DNA of 64,000 nucleotides, taken from assembly GCA_022605405.1 (NCBI GenBank), contig JABYQQ010000030.1:248001-312000 (forward strand), given 5' to 3'. The stretch's first letter is position 1. Every line of letters begins with the position of its first letter. Source of the stretch: Earliella scabrosa. Lineage: Eukaryota; Basidiomycota; Agaricomycetes; Polyporales; Polyporaceae. A model generated the notes under the pieces. That model made no database searches. It worked only from the letters and a program-made list of their open reading frames with translations, and had not been told where the DNA came from. Shown one piece after another: positions 11,993 to 23,986 of this stretch. Made by a program: the position numbers and the translations under genes.

Positions 11993-13386
11993 ATACAGCA
12001 TGGGTCATTAAATTACTGGTGTGCTTTGTATGCTCTTGCAGTATATCGTATAAACTAGCAGCATTTGGTTATTGTGTACCAGCATACAGTAAAAGAGGTC
12101 AGTGTTACTTACATGTTGCACTTTCCATATACCACGTAGTGTTTCTGGAGTTGTATAGAGTGTTATATATTGTTGAAACCGCAAATTTGGCATGCTAGTA
12201 GAGTATTATTCTAAGCTGTTTGTGCTTGATCAACAAGTAAATATTGATTGGTAGAACAATGAAGGGTCATAAGACGAAAGTGTTATGCATCATTGAGAAG
12301 CGAAAAATCAGCTCTATGTAATGAGAGCATTGTGTTCTATGTGCCATTGATGGTAGTTTGGGATTCTCCAGTGGCTACTGTCCAGAAACTAGTACCGTTG
12401 GCTTCAAAGTGTATCTCTGTCAGTTTCTAATGAAAGTATAGGGTGTTATATATCATTAGAACCGGAAAAATAACTCCATCAGTTCTATAGCAAAAATTAC
12501 GGAAAAATCATGATAATCTTCTATTGTATAATTTCTATTTGTTTCATATACCACTGAGCTGTTATATACACATTGAAGTATACAAAGTTGACAATCATTG
12601 CAACTTCTCGAACAATTGGTCAATTGCTCATGTTGATCTAGAAGTATATCCAGCCAGAATTAGTGTTACCTACAACTTTCACTCTCCAATGTAATGTTTC
12701 TGAAGTTGAGTAGGGTAACATGTATCATTCAAAGCCCACAATATAGTGGTTATTTGCTGTACTGGTAGTGTAATATTATGAGCTGCTTGTGCTTTATGAA
12801 TGAACAAATGCTGTAAAGAAATGAACTGACATGAATGGAAAGTATTATGTGTCATCGAAAAGCCAAAGATCACCTCATAGTAACACTGTAAGTTAAATAC
12901 TGCAACAAATAAACTCTGTGTTGAGAAATAAGCTAGTATTGTAAGCAACAAGAGTGGCATGCTATGCTGCATAAAGCCATGTGCAATGAAGTTGTTCCAG
13001 TGTATCTAAAGCTCAATAGTTTAAAATGTGCCATGTAAGCTGTCTGGCTTACTGGAATATGGAATTCTATACTACACTTGCAAAAGTTCATTGAAGTGAT
13101 GAAAGTTCGTGATGAAAGTTTGTCCACTGCAAAATGGAAAGATGAGGATATCTAACATATCTGACAGCAGTCAATGCTCAGTTTTAAAGAGTTTTGCATG
13201 AGATGTAAATCTTTGAGTGATGTTTCATGCTTTGATCAAAAGTTCGAAATCACGTATATTTGAACTTAATTATTCAGTGACAGTGTGATGATTGTAGATC
13301 ATTTGCTCATCCATTAGCATCTCAATAATGATGAGCAACCATCTCATCAATCGTGCCTGCCAGACATGGCCCACTCCCACCCAAGT

Positions 13387-14072
13387 TTCTGTGTCGCATA
13401 TCCCCTGCTCACCCTGCGTTCCTTGGGGTTATTCCATCCCGAGCGCATCATCAACTCCTCCTACGCACGAGGCACCTACGCGGAGCACATCAACAAATAT
13501 ATGGAGCGCAGATTCACCTCCTCGGCGCTGTTCGAGGAGTGCGAACTCGACCAGCGTAACCCCGCGCTGCGCTGTCCCGAGTCGTACATTTGCCCGTCAA
13601 GGGAACGAGCATTCGGCGACAAAGGCTGTCTTATGATGACGTTTGACGACGGCCCCATGCCAGGCCTCGGGACGCGATGGGTATTCGGCAGTACTGAGTG
13701 CGAGGATCCCGAATGCGTCCATATTAAACCATCCCCGTACGTCCACCCTTGCATTTGCGCCTGCGCGTAAACACCCTCTCTCAGCTACCATGATACCCCA
13801 TTGCAGCATACGTATTCCCGCTCGGTCACCCGTTACCCGTACATTCAGATACGCTGTGCGGCCCGGCGATGTGGCACTTCAGCAGAGTTGTGGAACCTAT
13901 CGTTGCAAAGTTACTTCACTGGCACCAGGGTTGCGCCGCATCGACTCAGCTTCGGCACCAATTCCAGACCGCTTTGCTATCACCCTTACGCGTGTTTACA
14001 TACCCATCCCCCTTCGCGGCGTTCAGGATAAACAGCATGCAATGTTTCCATCCCCACAAATCCTCATGCTGA
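13387..14072 (+). pseudogene. Host-like family gene, member 2, 3' part
   Basis: Direct continuation of the protein interrupted at 9208. FCVAYPLLTLRSLGLFHPER leads to a region rich in Arg/Glu and RCPESYICPSRERAFGDKG, then CLMMTFDDG. A likely intron starts at GTACGT (13737) and ends near TTGCAG (13806). The following frame is Trp/His/Cys-rich to a stop at 14072, but the exon phase could not be fixed with certainty. Joining across D3 does not give a clean in-frame codon, so the gene may have carried another lesion. Confidence 0.5.
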
Positions 14073-14776
14073 TGTTGAATGCGTGGTTGCGCGTACCAAT
14101 AGCCCTCCGGAGGCCACAGAGTAGACCCACGCACAAACACGGTCATGAAGACACCGCGGCGGGCCCCACGTGGGGTGACCCGGACGAGTCGAAGGTGGTC
14201 AAATTGATGCGGAAACGGGTGCATAGGTGACACTGCGCGAGGAACCGGTCCGTCCATCTTGACAAGTAGCAATCGAGACAAGCCACCTGGGCTGATCATA
14301 TAGGCCTGAATGGTGCGCTGTGGACAGTAGGTGAGTGTATGTGGCTGTACGCCAAGAAATGTGGCTCACTTTTTCATGCTCCATGACGGTTACAATGCCC
14401 AGGATCAAGAGATGCTCATATACGTGACTGGTTGCGCCACCGTGCCTGCCGAAATGCCTCGGGCGTCAAGCGGGGCCCATATGAATGGAGCGACGACTCT
14501 GAGGCAATTCACCGTGCATGGGAATCATGGCAACCACTCGTACTGGGAAGACACGTCCTCTGTCCGAAATCTCTGCCAGCACAGACAATGCTGGACTCAA
14601 CAAGCATTTTCGATAAGTCACCTCTCGTGCGGACATTGGTTCATCTGTAGACTGAACCCCCTAATGTAGCGCCGCCGATGGCTCCACTGTCCGCACACTC
14701 ATTAAAGGGGGGCCCGCATCCTCTGCGTCAGAACGACCGCACGCGACGCATTCGTCGACCTCTGCAGCATGCACTA
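14073..14776. other. Unassigned gene-like DNA
   Basis: GC-moderate with several medium frames on the plus strand (for example 14331-14669) but no motif I recognise. Possibly decayed exons of the neighbouring families. Confidence 0.35.
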
Positions 14777-16098
14777 TGAATGTATCAAGTGTGCAACCCG
14801 CCGGGTGAGTAGCACCTACCCGCCCCAACCGCCGGGACACTGTTACGGCTAACACATAAGCTCAGTACTATCGATCCGACCCCGTCCGAAGACACCGACA
14901 CGGCAATGACGGACAGTGGCTCAGACATGTGAGTATGCCTTCCATATGTTGTGGTGGGGCTAACCCTTGCACGATACGCTAGAACACCCCTTCCTTCTCC
15001 CGCGCTGGCACCCAACACCATACGAGCCGCTGAGCGTAAGAACCCGTTGTCTTCCGGCGCCGATGAGTAAGCCGGTCGTCTTTCATGTTGTTCTACCACA
15101 GAACTAGAACCGCTCTTGCAGTGCTAAGACGATTGACAGCCACGAGAACGACGAGCCCACGGTGTGCGGGTCACTGTGAGTTGTTTGCTTTCGAGGCTGC
15201 AATGGCCGCTGACTTGGCAGATACTTCAGTGAACCCAAGGGGGCCACAGGCATTGGGACTGACACAGCACTTGCGCCGGGTGTCATTCCTTCGCGTCAGG
15301 CTCCCGCAACCCCGCCAACGACAGGTTCCGTCGCAAGCAACTTTGTCGGTACAACCATCACCGAACGCATGGCTGACACCACGGCGGCCCCACCCACTGC
15401 CAGTACACACCCTGAGGTCCTACGCCAGTGCCCATCACCTCTGCGACGCAAGCAGACACCTCTGCAGGCATCGCCACAGTTGTCGCTAAACTGGCACCAC
15501 CAGCACCTGTAGCACCGTCCGTCGCAGGTAAGACAACGGTGGGCTCGCCCACGGACGCAGTGGCCACTCCCGCCTGTGACGTGACTCAACAGTCAACTAG
15601 CAACCCAGACGATACGTCCACGAGTCCTGCGGAGGCGGTGGACGGCACAACGTATGTAGATCCATCACCCTGTAGATCAAAGCATGCTCAACTGAAACTT
15701 GATTCATGGTAGTGATGGGCCTCGAACCCGCCAAGACGTAAATGGGTTGACGATCACCATTCCAGGCTTCGTGACTATGGAAGACGAGCGGTACGTCCCC
15801 GGGTTCCAGGCGTGCTCGCACAGAAATGCTCACCTTGCATCTTACCAGTCGGATCATCGACATCATCCACTTCATCTATGTCAAGAACGCCTGTTTCGCA
15901 ATCGGCAAGTTGCCCATTTCGGTGAGGTGGGGGAGCAAGCCCCCCAAGCCGTACAACGACCGCTTCCACTGTGAAGGCACAAATCCAATCACAGGGTGGG
16001 CAGTTGGTCTCGCGCGTTGGACACAGCTCAAAGCAGGGTACGGGGGCGCAGACAGGAAGGCGCGTTGGGTGGTTATTCTGGTGTTAGTGCTTGGCTGA
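14777..16098 (+). CDS. Spliced hypothetical gene with Ser/Thr/Pro-rich N-terminal half
   Basis: A chain of short frames is separated by plausible GT..AG introns. MNVSSVQPAG (14777) is followed by an acidic DTDTAMTDSGSD segment, TPLPSPALAPN, a long Ala/Thr/Pro stretch (15428-15655), and then DGPRTRQDVNGLTITIPGF. The last exon (about 15849-16037) reads IIDIIHFIYVKNACFAIGKL..WGSKPPKPYNDRF and is followed by a GT donor, so a further exon may exist. I do not recognise the family. The disordered N-terminus and compact C-terminal part suggest a regulatory or scaffold protein, but this is a guess. Exon limits are approximate. Confidence 0.35.
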
Positions 16099-16483
16099 AA
16101 GGCGAATCGTCGTACAACTGATACCAATATATACTGTGTCGTATCTCACAACACGGCGCGTGTTCATGAGTGGTGTGGCCCCCGTAACCGGGCGTAACAT
16201 GACCTCCGTGATAACCATCTCCACGTACTGATCGAGGTCGGAACTAGGCGCGGACAAACCCGACGGTGTCAAGAACGGCGCGCAATTCAGGCACGAAGTG
16301 GCAACCTGCTTCCATAGGCACAGACCAAGAGCGTGCAGGGCCGGCACCGTTAGGAGTGGGAGGCTGAGAGGCCTCGGACAACTTGACACCACTCCACACC
16401 CTCACCTCGCGAACACACAGGGGACACGACGTCCGTCGCCTACAACCATGTCCATCCTGACGGGTAAGCCGGCAGCCTGACGA
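16099..16483. other. No gene recognised
   Basis: Short frames only; likely intron or linker DNA between two gene remnants. Confidence 0.35.
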
Positions 16484-17411
16484 ATGGCAGCATCACTGAC
16501 ACATACGATAGTGAAACAAGCCGCCATTCCGCTGCTGTGGCCAAACAACCTTGCTAGAATCGACACCGGTCGAGTCGACTGTCAAGTCACTGACTCCTGG
16601 CGATTTGTGCCCGACACAATCAATGGCCTTTGCGACTGGGCAGACGTCGTCTTGGATGAGAGCGAAGCGCGAAGACCGGGAGAACGCCACATGCTGTACA
16701 TGCCCTGCGTCCTGGGAAAGGATGCTCTCCCTAACGTGGAGTACCAAGTAATGATACTGTTGCATGGATTCGTGGGGAGGGCGTATCTTGGCCCGCTAGG
16801 GAATTGGTCAAGGTGCGTCACATTATACGCTCACGTTCGTTCGTTATCTCAAGAGGGGAACAAACATAGGAAGGAGCCTCACGCACCGGCAGAGCTGCAA
16901 ACTCTCGTGCTGGAATCAGCCGGTTGTGATGAAGCGTTCAATGCACAGAAACAGGCTCTCGACAACATTCGCGAATACATCGCGATGAAGAGCGGGGGGA
17001 TGCTGACAGACACATCGCGGGAAGCCACGGAAAGCATCACGCTCCAGAACCAAGTATTCACAAAGGTAATGCCCCATGACCCCGCCTTCACGGGAAGCTG
17101 ACCTCACGGCGTAGGTTCGTCTAACGGGAACACCCCCGACCGCTGTCAAACTGAACAACGACAACGACCTGCGCGGACGCGCACGCGCAATCACATCCAG
17201 ATGGCAAGTCACACATGCCATTCAAACGGTGGCGAAACGAGCAGGTGGAAAGGACATTACCATTGCACACAACAGCATCCAAAGGGGCGACTTCATAGAG
17301 GTGCTGGTGTCCGTAGACATACAAACTATTCGGCGGCACAAGGCGAGCGGGACTGTGATACGGTTCCCTGTCATACAGGTTGCCAAGCTCTGGAGCCGGC
17401 AAGAAGCCGCG
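16484..17411 (+). CDS. Spliced hypothetical protein, two exons
   Basis: Exon 1 (16484-17067) starts MAASLTHTIVKQAAIPLLWP, has DTGRVDCQVTDSWRFVPDTI and ends LQNQVFTK just before GTAATG. A 48 nt intron ending GGCGTAG leads to exon 2 (from 17116), VRLTGTPPTAVKLNND..HNSIQRGDFIEVLVSVDI..GTVIRFPVIQVAKLW. The beta-rich block 'GDFIEVxVxVDI..R' recurs in decayed form at about 17790-17925, so this domain is repeated. No signal peptide or membrane segment is visible. Function unknown. The true start could lie upstream, because GTAAGCC just before 16484 looks like a donor. Confidence 0.45.
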
Positions 17412-18121
17412 GTATGTACTCATGCACCTGCACGAACTCCACACTCACTTGCAGAATAGGCGAGAAACCCTAACGGCCTTGGAGATGGGAACCGGAGTGG
17501 TGAATCGGGGCAGGGCATCACGCGGGTGGTGGGAGTGGGTACAGCGATTGAGAACGAGATGGAAACTGCTGCATAAGATACCGTAGCACCGTGCAGACGA
17601 ATATACCACATCCCTCGCTGGTGCGAACTGCAGATTGGGCTGCATGCGTGACAGTGCCACTGTGCCTGCGGCCTTCCGACAGATCGCACGTGGCACACCG
17701 CTAGCCACGCAGCATTCAGCGAGGTCTACAATGCAACCAACGGACTCGACGCATGGACTGCAATGTAGAGTCGTTGAATCCCAGAGCACACCATCCAGAC
17801 CAACAACATCATCCTCGTGGAGTTCTAAATCAAGCGCTACAAACCCCGTGAGTGCGTTCATTGGGACAAATGGAACGTCACCTTTGAGTTGCTCCGCATC
17901 ACGAAGATTGTTGCCGGGCCGGTGACCAAAGCCAACTTCCGCCTGATAGCGCCGTGAGCATCTAGTGCACCATACCATACAATGTACTTTGCAGTATATA
18001 CCCTGTCTCATAGTATTTACGTCGCTCGTGTGCACTCTCGGCAACATTTGCTGCTTGAATGTATGTCATCCTTCGGAACTTATGTTCTGCACCTATGACG
18101 CGATCAGCGCCCGTTACTTGC
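17412..18121 (+). pseudogene. Decayed second copy of the beta-rich hypothetical domain
   Basis: Around 17790-17940 one plus frame reads NNIILVEF, a stop, IKRYKPREC, then VHWDKWNVTFELLRITKIV, resembling the end of the protein at 16484-17411. The rest holds only short frames. The stretch ends where element H begins. Confidence 0.35.
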
Positions 18122-18928
18122 ACTTGTTGTGAAGTGGGCCATTGTCTGGCAGTGTACGATTGATGAGGAAGGGGATAATTTATATAGAAATGATATATAA
18201 ATTTATAATGATCAACACTGTTTAGCTCAAGTTTGTGCTAGAGTTTCTATTACACAGAACTGCTTATGGTTGATTGAAATCATTCACAAACCACTTCAGT
18301 TACTAGCTCAGTGTGTAGCCACAGGTTATACAATTCTAATGGTATATAACACTATATATTTCGGATGAAAACTGAGTGTGCTAGAATTGAAACAAACTTG
18401 CCTACATTGAGATGTTACAAATCCGGTACGTTAGGCGCCCAATGCTGTGCTCAAGCGCCCATTCACAATGCGCAAAACAGCCCATTCTTCCCGATATGGG
18501 CAAGTTTATTTCTGTTCTAACTCACTCAGTTTTGATCGGAAACATATGATAATGTAATCAATATGTTTCCACGACATATGGCTACAATCCGAGGTGGTCA
18601 TTCAATTAAGCGCCCATCGGCCGAAGCAACAAAAACGAATGCGACATGTTTCCAGCATGTCGCACAAATCATCGGATTTATCAGCGTTTGGGCGCTTATT
18701 TGCGTGCCAAGGTGGCAGTGCCATGGGCGCCTGGGGGTCAGGCCAACCCTAGACTAGGGCTAGAGCCAGTAAACAGTTTCTTACTTGGCGTCTGCTACAG
18801 TAAATACCGTTACTTACTTAAGGTAAGCGGAGTATGAATAATGTTCCCATGGGCTCAGGTTTGCGTGACGCGGAATGGCGGAGAACGTCGTACTTAAAGG
18901 ACGATCTCTTCGTTCCTCATCAATCGTA
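18122..18928 (-). mobile_element. ATIR element H, 807 bp
   Basis: Starts ACTTGTTGTGAAGTGGGCC with ACGATTGATGAG about 35 nt inside; ends CATCAATCGTA with the ACGA-N5-TCGT stem. Flanking base on the TACG side is T, as in all copies. Contains the shared foldback block (AAACTTGCC...GGGCAAGTTT, about 18388-18513) and AAGCGCCCATCGGCCGAAG. No coding capacity. Confidence 0.8.
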
Positions 18929-19136
18929 ATGTCAAAGGTCTTGCAAACCTGCATGTATATTCAATTGGTGCGGAATACCGTCTGCGTGTTTGATGTGTGA
19001 GCACTGAGCGTGTTGCCTCATCAGAATGAGGTGGCAACATGTAGGGGTCATTTAATTCGTGAGCTAAAGCTGCTCTCACATACATTGTGTACAAATGACA
19101 GGAACAAGAGAGCAAACATGACTACTGAATAGGATA

Positions 19137-20950
19137 CTAGACAGGACGAGGAAGAGAGTTGATATGGGGCATGTTGTCGCACATGGCTTTGACACTGTTC
19201 TCCTTAGCCTTCTTGACCGTGCTGCCCAGTTTGGCCAACTGGAACATCGTTGCCTGGTTGAACAACACCACTGAGCCACAACCCTTGACCCCATTGATGG
19301 GAGTGGAGTTGTCAGGAGTGGGATCGGCGTCGTTCTCAGTGGTAACGATGGTGCAATCTAGTGTACCATAAGTCACATGATTTCCCGTGTACAACAAATC
19401 AGTTGTTCATATAGACTAACCTTGGATGTTGACATTGAAATGGGTGAAGAGAGATGAGGGGTAGGACAACAGACACCCGGGGCGCAACTTGATGATGAGT
19501 CCAGCTTCCCACAAGACCAGCCACGCCTTCTCCTTGTGGCGAAAGTTGCCTGATAAAGGTCAAGGAAGTGCTACCATTTGCAGCTGGCAGTACACACTTA
19601 CCCCAGACGAAAACGACACACATCATCAGAGCTAAATTTTTGCCATCGACATGCGGTCTCGTCAGGACCCCTTCCACGTTGTCTTGAGGACTGTTGACAC
19701 AGTAATTATACCACAGGCTGTATGGCAGGGTGGCATGTTCGTGACCCTGTGTTTTGAGTAATTGCTCGCAACACCTCACCCGAGCAGCGAGAGACGGAAA
19801 GCGAGTCTCAAAAACCTGGGTCGCATGTTTGCTGGAGAAGAAGCGTCATCGGATGACAATCGGGTTTCGTCAATCGTGACTCACATGAGTCTGTCCGTCG
19901 GGCTGCCGACGTGCGTGAGCCACTCTGTCTCATGCTGATGTGCAAGATGGAACTGGATAAGTTGTGGGACCTGCGAAAAGTGTAAGCTGGCAAATGCGTG
20001 GCACATAGTGCATGCTCACCAGCTTGTTCTGGCGATCTATGCCGACAACCATGTACCAATGATTGCCGCGGTTGTTGGCCTTAAGATCGGCAGCTGATCA
20101 ACTGCCACACGACTGGATGTATTGAAGGCAGTCGGACGCAAACTTCTCAAGAAACGTCGGTTGATCTGGCACCTCTCGTGATGACGGCACTTCGGTTCTA
20201 AACGCAAATGCTCGACCATGTTGATCGACGAACCATTTTGGCGCGCTACAAAGGAGCACCGAGCCAGTTGCAGAGAATGAATCATGCATGTCAAAGTACC
20301 CACTCGTTGTAGCCAATCTTGCAAAACTTCAACTCGTCCATCAAACGGGCCGCAATGGTCCCCTCTTCCCATTCGCTTTCCATCCAATCAGGGATATGTT
20401 TCCTTCGGTGGTAGTCACTCCCCAACCACCCCGTGCCGGTGGAAGGGAGTGATTCAATAGTAGTCAAGGACGCAGAGGTGTCGGCAGGGTGGATCTTCCC
20501 GCTGGCAATCTTGCTCGTGAGATCCTCACGCCTGCGATTACGACAATGATTTCCTCATCGTCATTCAGATGACTGGGTGTATATGAAGACGAAATGCAGA
20601 CAACAATATGTGCAAATGTACCTTGGTGTAGTGTAAGATCCTCGACGTCTTGATGGGTCGATCGAGCGCCGGGTATGGAGCAGCACGGGCTCGCACATTC
20701 TGCTCCCCATTTATGCCATCTCCTTCCTAGCATGTCTATGAATGGAAGCTTGAGGTCTTTATGACATGTGGTACTTGCCTCAGACACTTCGTGGGCTGAG
20801 ACGTCACTGCAGTTCTCGGCGCGCTGAACCGTGGTTAGCAGTGGAACAAATTCAGCGATCTCTTCCTCCAGTTGTTCAACGAGCTCATGCATTGCCACAT
20901 CAGGCGCACGCTCGATCTCAGAGCGATCGGGCAGAAGTGGAACAATGAGG
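19137..20950 (-). pseudogene. 2-oxoglutarate/Fe(II) dioxygenase-like (double-stranded beta-helix) gene
   Basis: Spliced minus-strand gene. Confident exons are 19602 to about 19827, 19421-19549 and 19137-19357, joined by GT-AG introns of 52-63 nt. They read VFETRFPSLAAR, LWYNYCVNSPQ, RPHVDGKNLALMMCVVFVWG, KAWLVLWEAGLIIKL, YPSSLFTHFNV and VVLFNQATMFQLAKLG before a stop at 19137. H-V-D and the distal His in LFTHF fit an H-x-D..H iron site. Upstream exons (to about 20316) read GYFDMHDSFSATGSVLL, ALANNRG-type and GNHWYMVVGIDRQNKL sequence, with one in-frame TGA at 20098-20100 in a position where CGA is plausible. 20464-20898 probably holds N-terminal exons. The family is multi-copy in basidiomycetes; substrate unknown. 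It could be a recent pseudogene. Confidence 0.6.
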
Positions 20951-22329
20951 AACCTGATATGTTGTTGAGTGAGTCACGCATGGGATAGCCATTCACAGAC
21001 TCACAAATATTCCACCGCCTGGGTGGCCCCCTTTGGTAACAAAACGCGGTCGCATGCTGGCTCCACTTCGGAGCAACTGGTCAACAGATAAACCACACAC
21101 CGATGGACGTTAACTCACTGATGCAGGTTGAGAGAGTGGTGGAGGGACGATGCAGAGGAAGAGATCGTGCAGGACCAGTCCACACACACCAGGGCAACAA
21201 TCCGCATGGGGAACGCGTGCCCATGCGCGCTAAACGCACACGTTGTGTCCACAAGCAATGGCAACCTGCCGTGACATTACGGTGCGTCGATGATGTAACG
21301 GTAGTATTGTAGAATCTAACAGCAACTAGCGCCTATATACACGGCATGCACAGACCGGTCACCAAGATGTGAATAATGTAAGATTACATAACTATCGTAC
21401 AGCCTGCAACAGACAAACCAACCGCACATGGACCCCAGTACACCACGACTGGATGCCGAGGAGGAGTACAGCACCTGGGCCAGTACACCGCCAGGACTGG
21501 TGCGATGGTGCAGTGGGGGGAGGAGCCACGAGGCATGGAGGCGCAACAGACGGAAAGGCAACCACTCACAGGGCCAGCATAAGCAGGGGTAACGTGATGT
21601 AACACCGCCCAAGGCATCAGGGGACACGCTGCTGGAAGAAGTCAACAGCCGTGGCCGTCAAACAGGTCTTGATGGGCTCACAAACAGCTCAAGAGTGACC
21701 AGACCACTCAAGTTCAACTGGGACAGAGTGACGATGACGCAGGGAGGCCACTGTGCAGGACGCGTGCAAGCACATCCAACAAAGAGGCACCAAGTCAGGC
21801 AGCGGCAGCGACACATCCTAGCAGCATTTGAGCAAGGTTGACAGGAATGGAAAGAACTGACCAGTGTATGTCCACAGGTCGAGAGGACATTGTTGATGAT
21901 TGGCCTGGTCCCACTAGAGAGGGGCAGTCATCCGGGGGGGGGCCGTGGGTGGAGAGAGGCACCGCTGACCCCGTTATATACGTGCGCGGTCGTGGGATGT
22001 TCAACACGCCAAGTTTGCAGTCATGTGATCGCATATATACGGCGCGTGACCGTGAGACATTCAACACACTGCTTGTTTAGTCACATGATCGGAGACCTCT
22101 GCTGCCGGAGGGGAAGAACTTAGAAGCGGCCACCCAACCCCAACGCCCTTCTAGTCGCCCGGCCTGTTCCACAACCAGAGGACTCGCATCAGTCGCGCAA
22201 CTCCCTCGCGAACGAGCTGGTAGCGGGCGTTGCCACTTGCCGGCGCTACCGACTTATTCAACATGGAAAGTTCAACATAGAGTCACATGACCCATAATCA
22301 AGTCACATGTCTGGATACAGCAGTCTGAT
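20951..22329. other. GC-rich intergenic block with a short direct repeat
   Basis: No recognisable gene on either strand. Around 21970-22090 two imperfect copies of about 57 bp lie head to tail, sharing ATATACG..GCG, TTCAACAC and CA-TGATCG. Near 22262-22310 there is a short AT-rich transition into element E4. Confidence 0.45.
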
Positions 22330-22704
22330 ACATGTGGTGATTCTGTTATTAATAGTCGTACTAAGTAAATAATTTATCTGAATAGAGCTATAAAATGCGA
22401 ACAGAATGATATATAACACATGGTGATAGCACCACACAGTAAGGAGATATTGAAGTAGTACAGTTTAAGTAACAATGTCACAGTGTAATGTCACGCGTCA
22501 AAAAAGCGCCCAAAAGAGCGTCTAAATGGTGGCAGTGCTACCGGCGCTTATTCGGCGGTTATATAGACTTATCTGGTAAGTAACTCTACTTACTTCTGTA
22601 AGCTGTGTTTGAAACACTTTCCCATGGGCACAGATCATGGTGACATCTGTCTGGCTGGTGTCTGGCTGCATAAAGAATGATTTCTTCGTACCTCATCAAT
22701 CGTA
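22330..22704 (-). mobile_element. ATIR element E4, fragment
   Basis: Carries the TACG end (CTCATCAATCGTA at 22704, next base A) with the ACGAAGAAATC-type stem, then matches E1-E3 backwards, including AAAAGCGCCCAAAAGAGCG and GGTGATAGCACCACACAGTAAG. Similarity fades near 22330, so the CCAAGT end is lost. Confidence 0.7.
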
Positions 22705-23016
22705 ATTGTGGCAATGATTAACAGTCAGCCAATATGGTCATTATCAAGTTCCAGGCCTTTATAGTGAGCAATGTGCAGTATTTTCTATGCAGGCTGTGCT
22801 ATAGTAAGATTGACAGGGAAATATCATCTGTGATGTGCTACATGAGCCTTCAATATGTATCTCAGTATATAGTCCTTGAGATGCTGATTCCAATGATATA
22901 TAATATGCCATATCTTGCTATGCTATGTGCAGAGAAATGTGCCAAATACAGAGTTTGTGACTTTGTGTGACTCTGTGTCATGTGATGCTTAAATAAGCAC
23001 CCATCGGCCGAAATAT

Positions 23017-23242
23017 CATGGCGGGCATCCGTCAATGTTCTACCAGAGAAAAGTTGCAGAAAATGCGCAACTACAGAGCATCTTTTCTCTCACATGTGAC
23101 AAAAATCACAGAAAATGCCTTAAACAGATTTCACTTTCATGACTTTTTCTGCAATTCTGTCACATGCGATAGAACAGTTGTTCCAGTATAGTGCCTTTTC
23201 TATGACTTTTCTTTGGCAGAACTTTTGCGGATGCCTGCCGTG
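23017..23242. mobile_element. TIR element, 226 bp, TAT duplication
   Basis: Absent from G2. Ends CATGGCGGGCATCCG and CGGATGCCTGCCGTG are inverted repeats (13/15). TAT at 23014-23016 and 23243-23245 is duplicated, and removal restores the G2 sequence GAAATATGCG. Interior is weakly palindromic around TTTTCTCTCACATGTGAC. A 3 bp duplication with a CA start recalls CACTA-type elements, but the class is not established. Confidence 0.7.
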
Positions 23243-23250
23243 TATGCGAT

Positions 23251-23307
23251 GCTGAACGGGCTCTGATTTGCTGAACGGGCTCTGATTTGCTGAACGGGCT
23301 CTGATTT
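23251..23307. repeat. Tandem repeat, 3 x 19 bp
   Basis: GCTGAACGGGCTCTGATTT occurs three times head to tail, immediately next to the 226 bp element, where G2 has a single palindromic GCTGAACAGGCTCTG. A likely replication-slippage expansion of one hairpin arm. Confidence 0.9.
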
Positions 23308-23986
23308 GCTGCAGAGCCTGTTCAGCACTTATCAATATCTTCAATCAATTTTGGGCGCTTAAATTGCAGATAAAAGGTTGTAAATATATGGAGACTACTC
23401 TCATGCTCAACTGAAACACCTTCTATTTGTATCAAGGCAAGTATAATGTTACAACTACAAGCAACACACAATAACAACTGGCATCACATAAAAAAGTATG
23501 ACAGCTATCTTTTGAGGTTGCAACCATACTACAATCTAATCTGGTAGTATAGACACCCTTGAACATGATTAAGTGTTCCCACCAATGCTGAAAGACAGCT
23601 TGTCTTTCCCAATATGGGCAAGTTTATTTTGCATCTGCTACACTCAGTATTGATCTATACATATGATGTGCTATAGCAATAGAAACTTACAGTTGGTGCC
23701 TACAAAATGTATATACTTAAATCTTCAGCTAATAATCACTTTGAATGGGCCATCAGCACTATATTGATCTGTGAAGTGCTTAAAGAGCAAGTAACAAAAA
23801 AGCTGTGCACAAACCCTGGGCTAGGGTTGAAATGATTAGTGCTGATACTTACTCAGCTTATGTCATCTGTAGTGAGCCAGTCAGCAGAGTCTGTATTTAT
23901 TTCCCACAGGGTTGAAGCATCGTTGGGTGCTTGCCCACAAGCTCCGTCCCATAAAGAACGATTTCTTCATAAACTCATCAATTGTA

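Larger units (their letters stand above)
9209..13386 (+). mobile_element. ATIR element D3 (about 3.0 kb plus nested B2)
   Basis: Starts TACGATTGATGAG after T9208 and carries ACGA-N5-TCGT close inside. Ends CATCAATCGTGCCTGCCAGA..CCCAAGT at 13386. Removing nested B2 leaves about 2976 bp, matching D1 and D2. Contains a TA-flanked mini element (11132-11370), a roughly 400 bp palindrome and a tRNA-derived block. It splits a host-like gene (8748-9208 / 13387-14072). No protein of its own. Confidence 0.85.
22705..23986 (-). mobile_element. ATIR element G1, truncated
   Basis: Matches G2 (40118-41190) from ATGGTCATTATCAAGTTCC to the terminal CATCAATTGTA. The ACTTGG half present in G2 is missing here. 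Interrupted by a 226 bp TIR element (23017-23242) and carries a local triple repeat (23251-23307). The 3' flank (23987 onward) is D-type sequence, so G1 sits in or beside a D element. Confidence 0.7.

Noticed and set aside
9209..13386. Calling the ATIR elements ordinary TIR DNA transposons
   Set aside because: The inverted motif is terminal on one side only, about 30 nt inside on the other, and six rebuilt or compared sites show no duplication.
22022..22090. Promoter or telomere-like repeat
   Set aside because: Only two imperfect copies of about 57 bp, with no telomeric motif or nearby gene start.
23251..23307. CRISPR-like array
   Set aside because: Only three directly abutting 19 bp units with no spacers, in a eukaryotic transposon.
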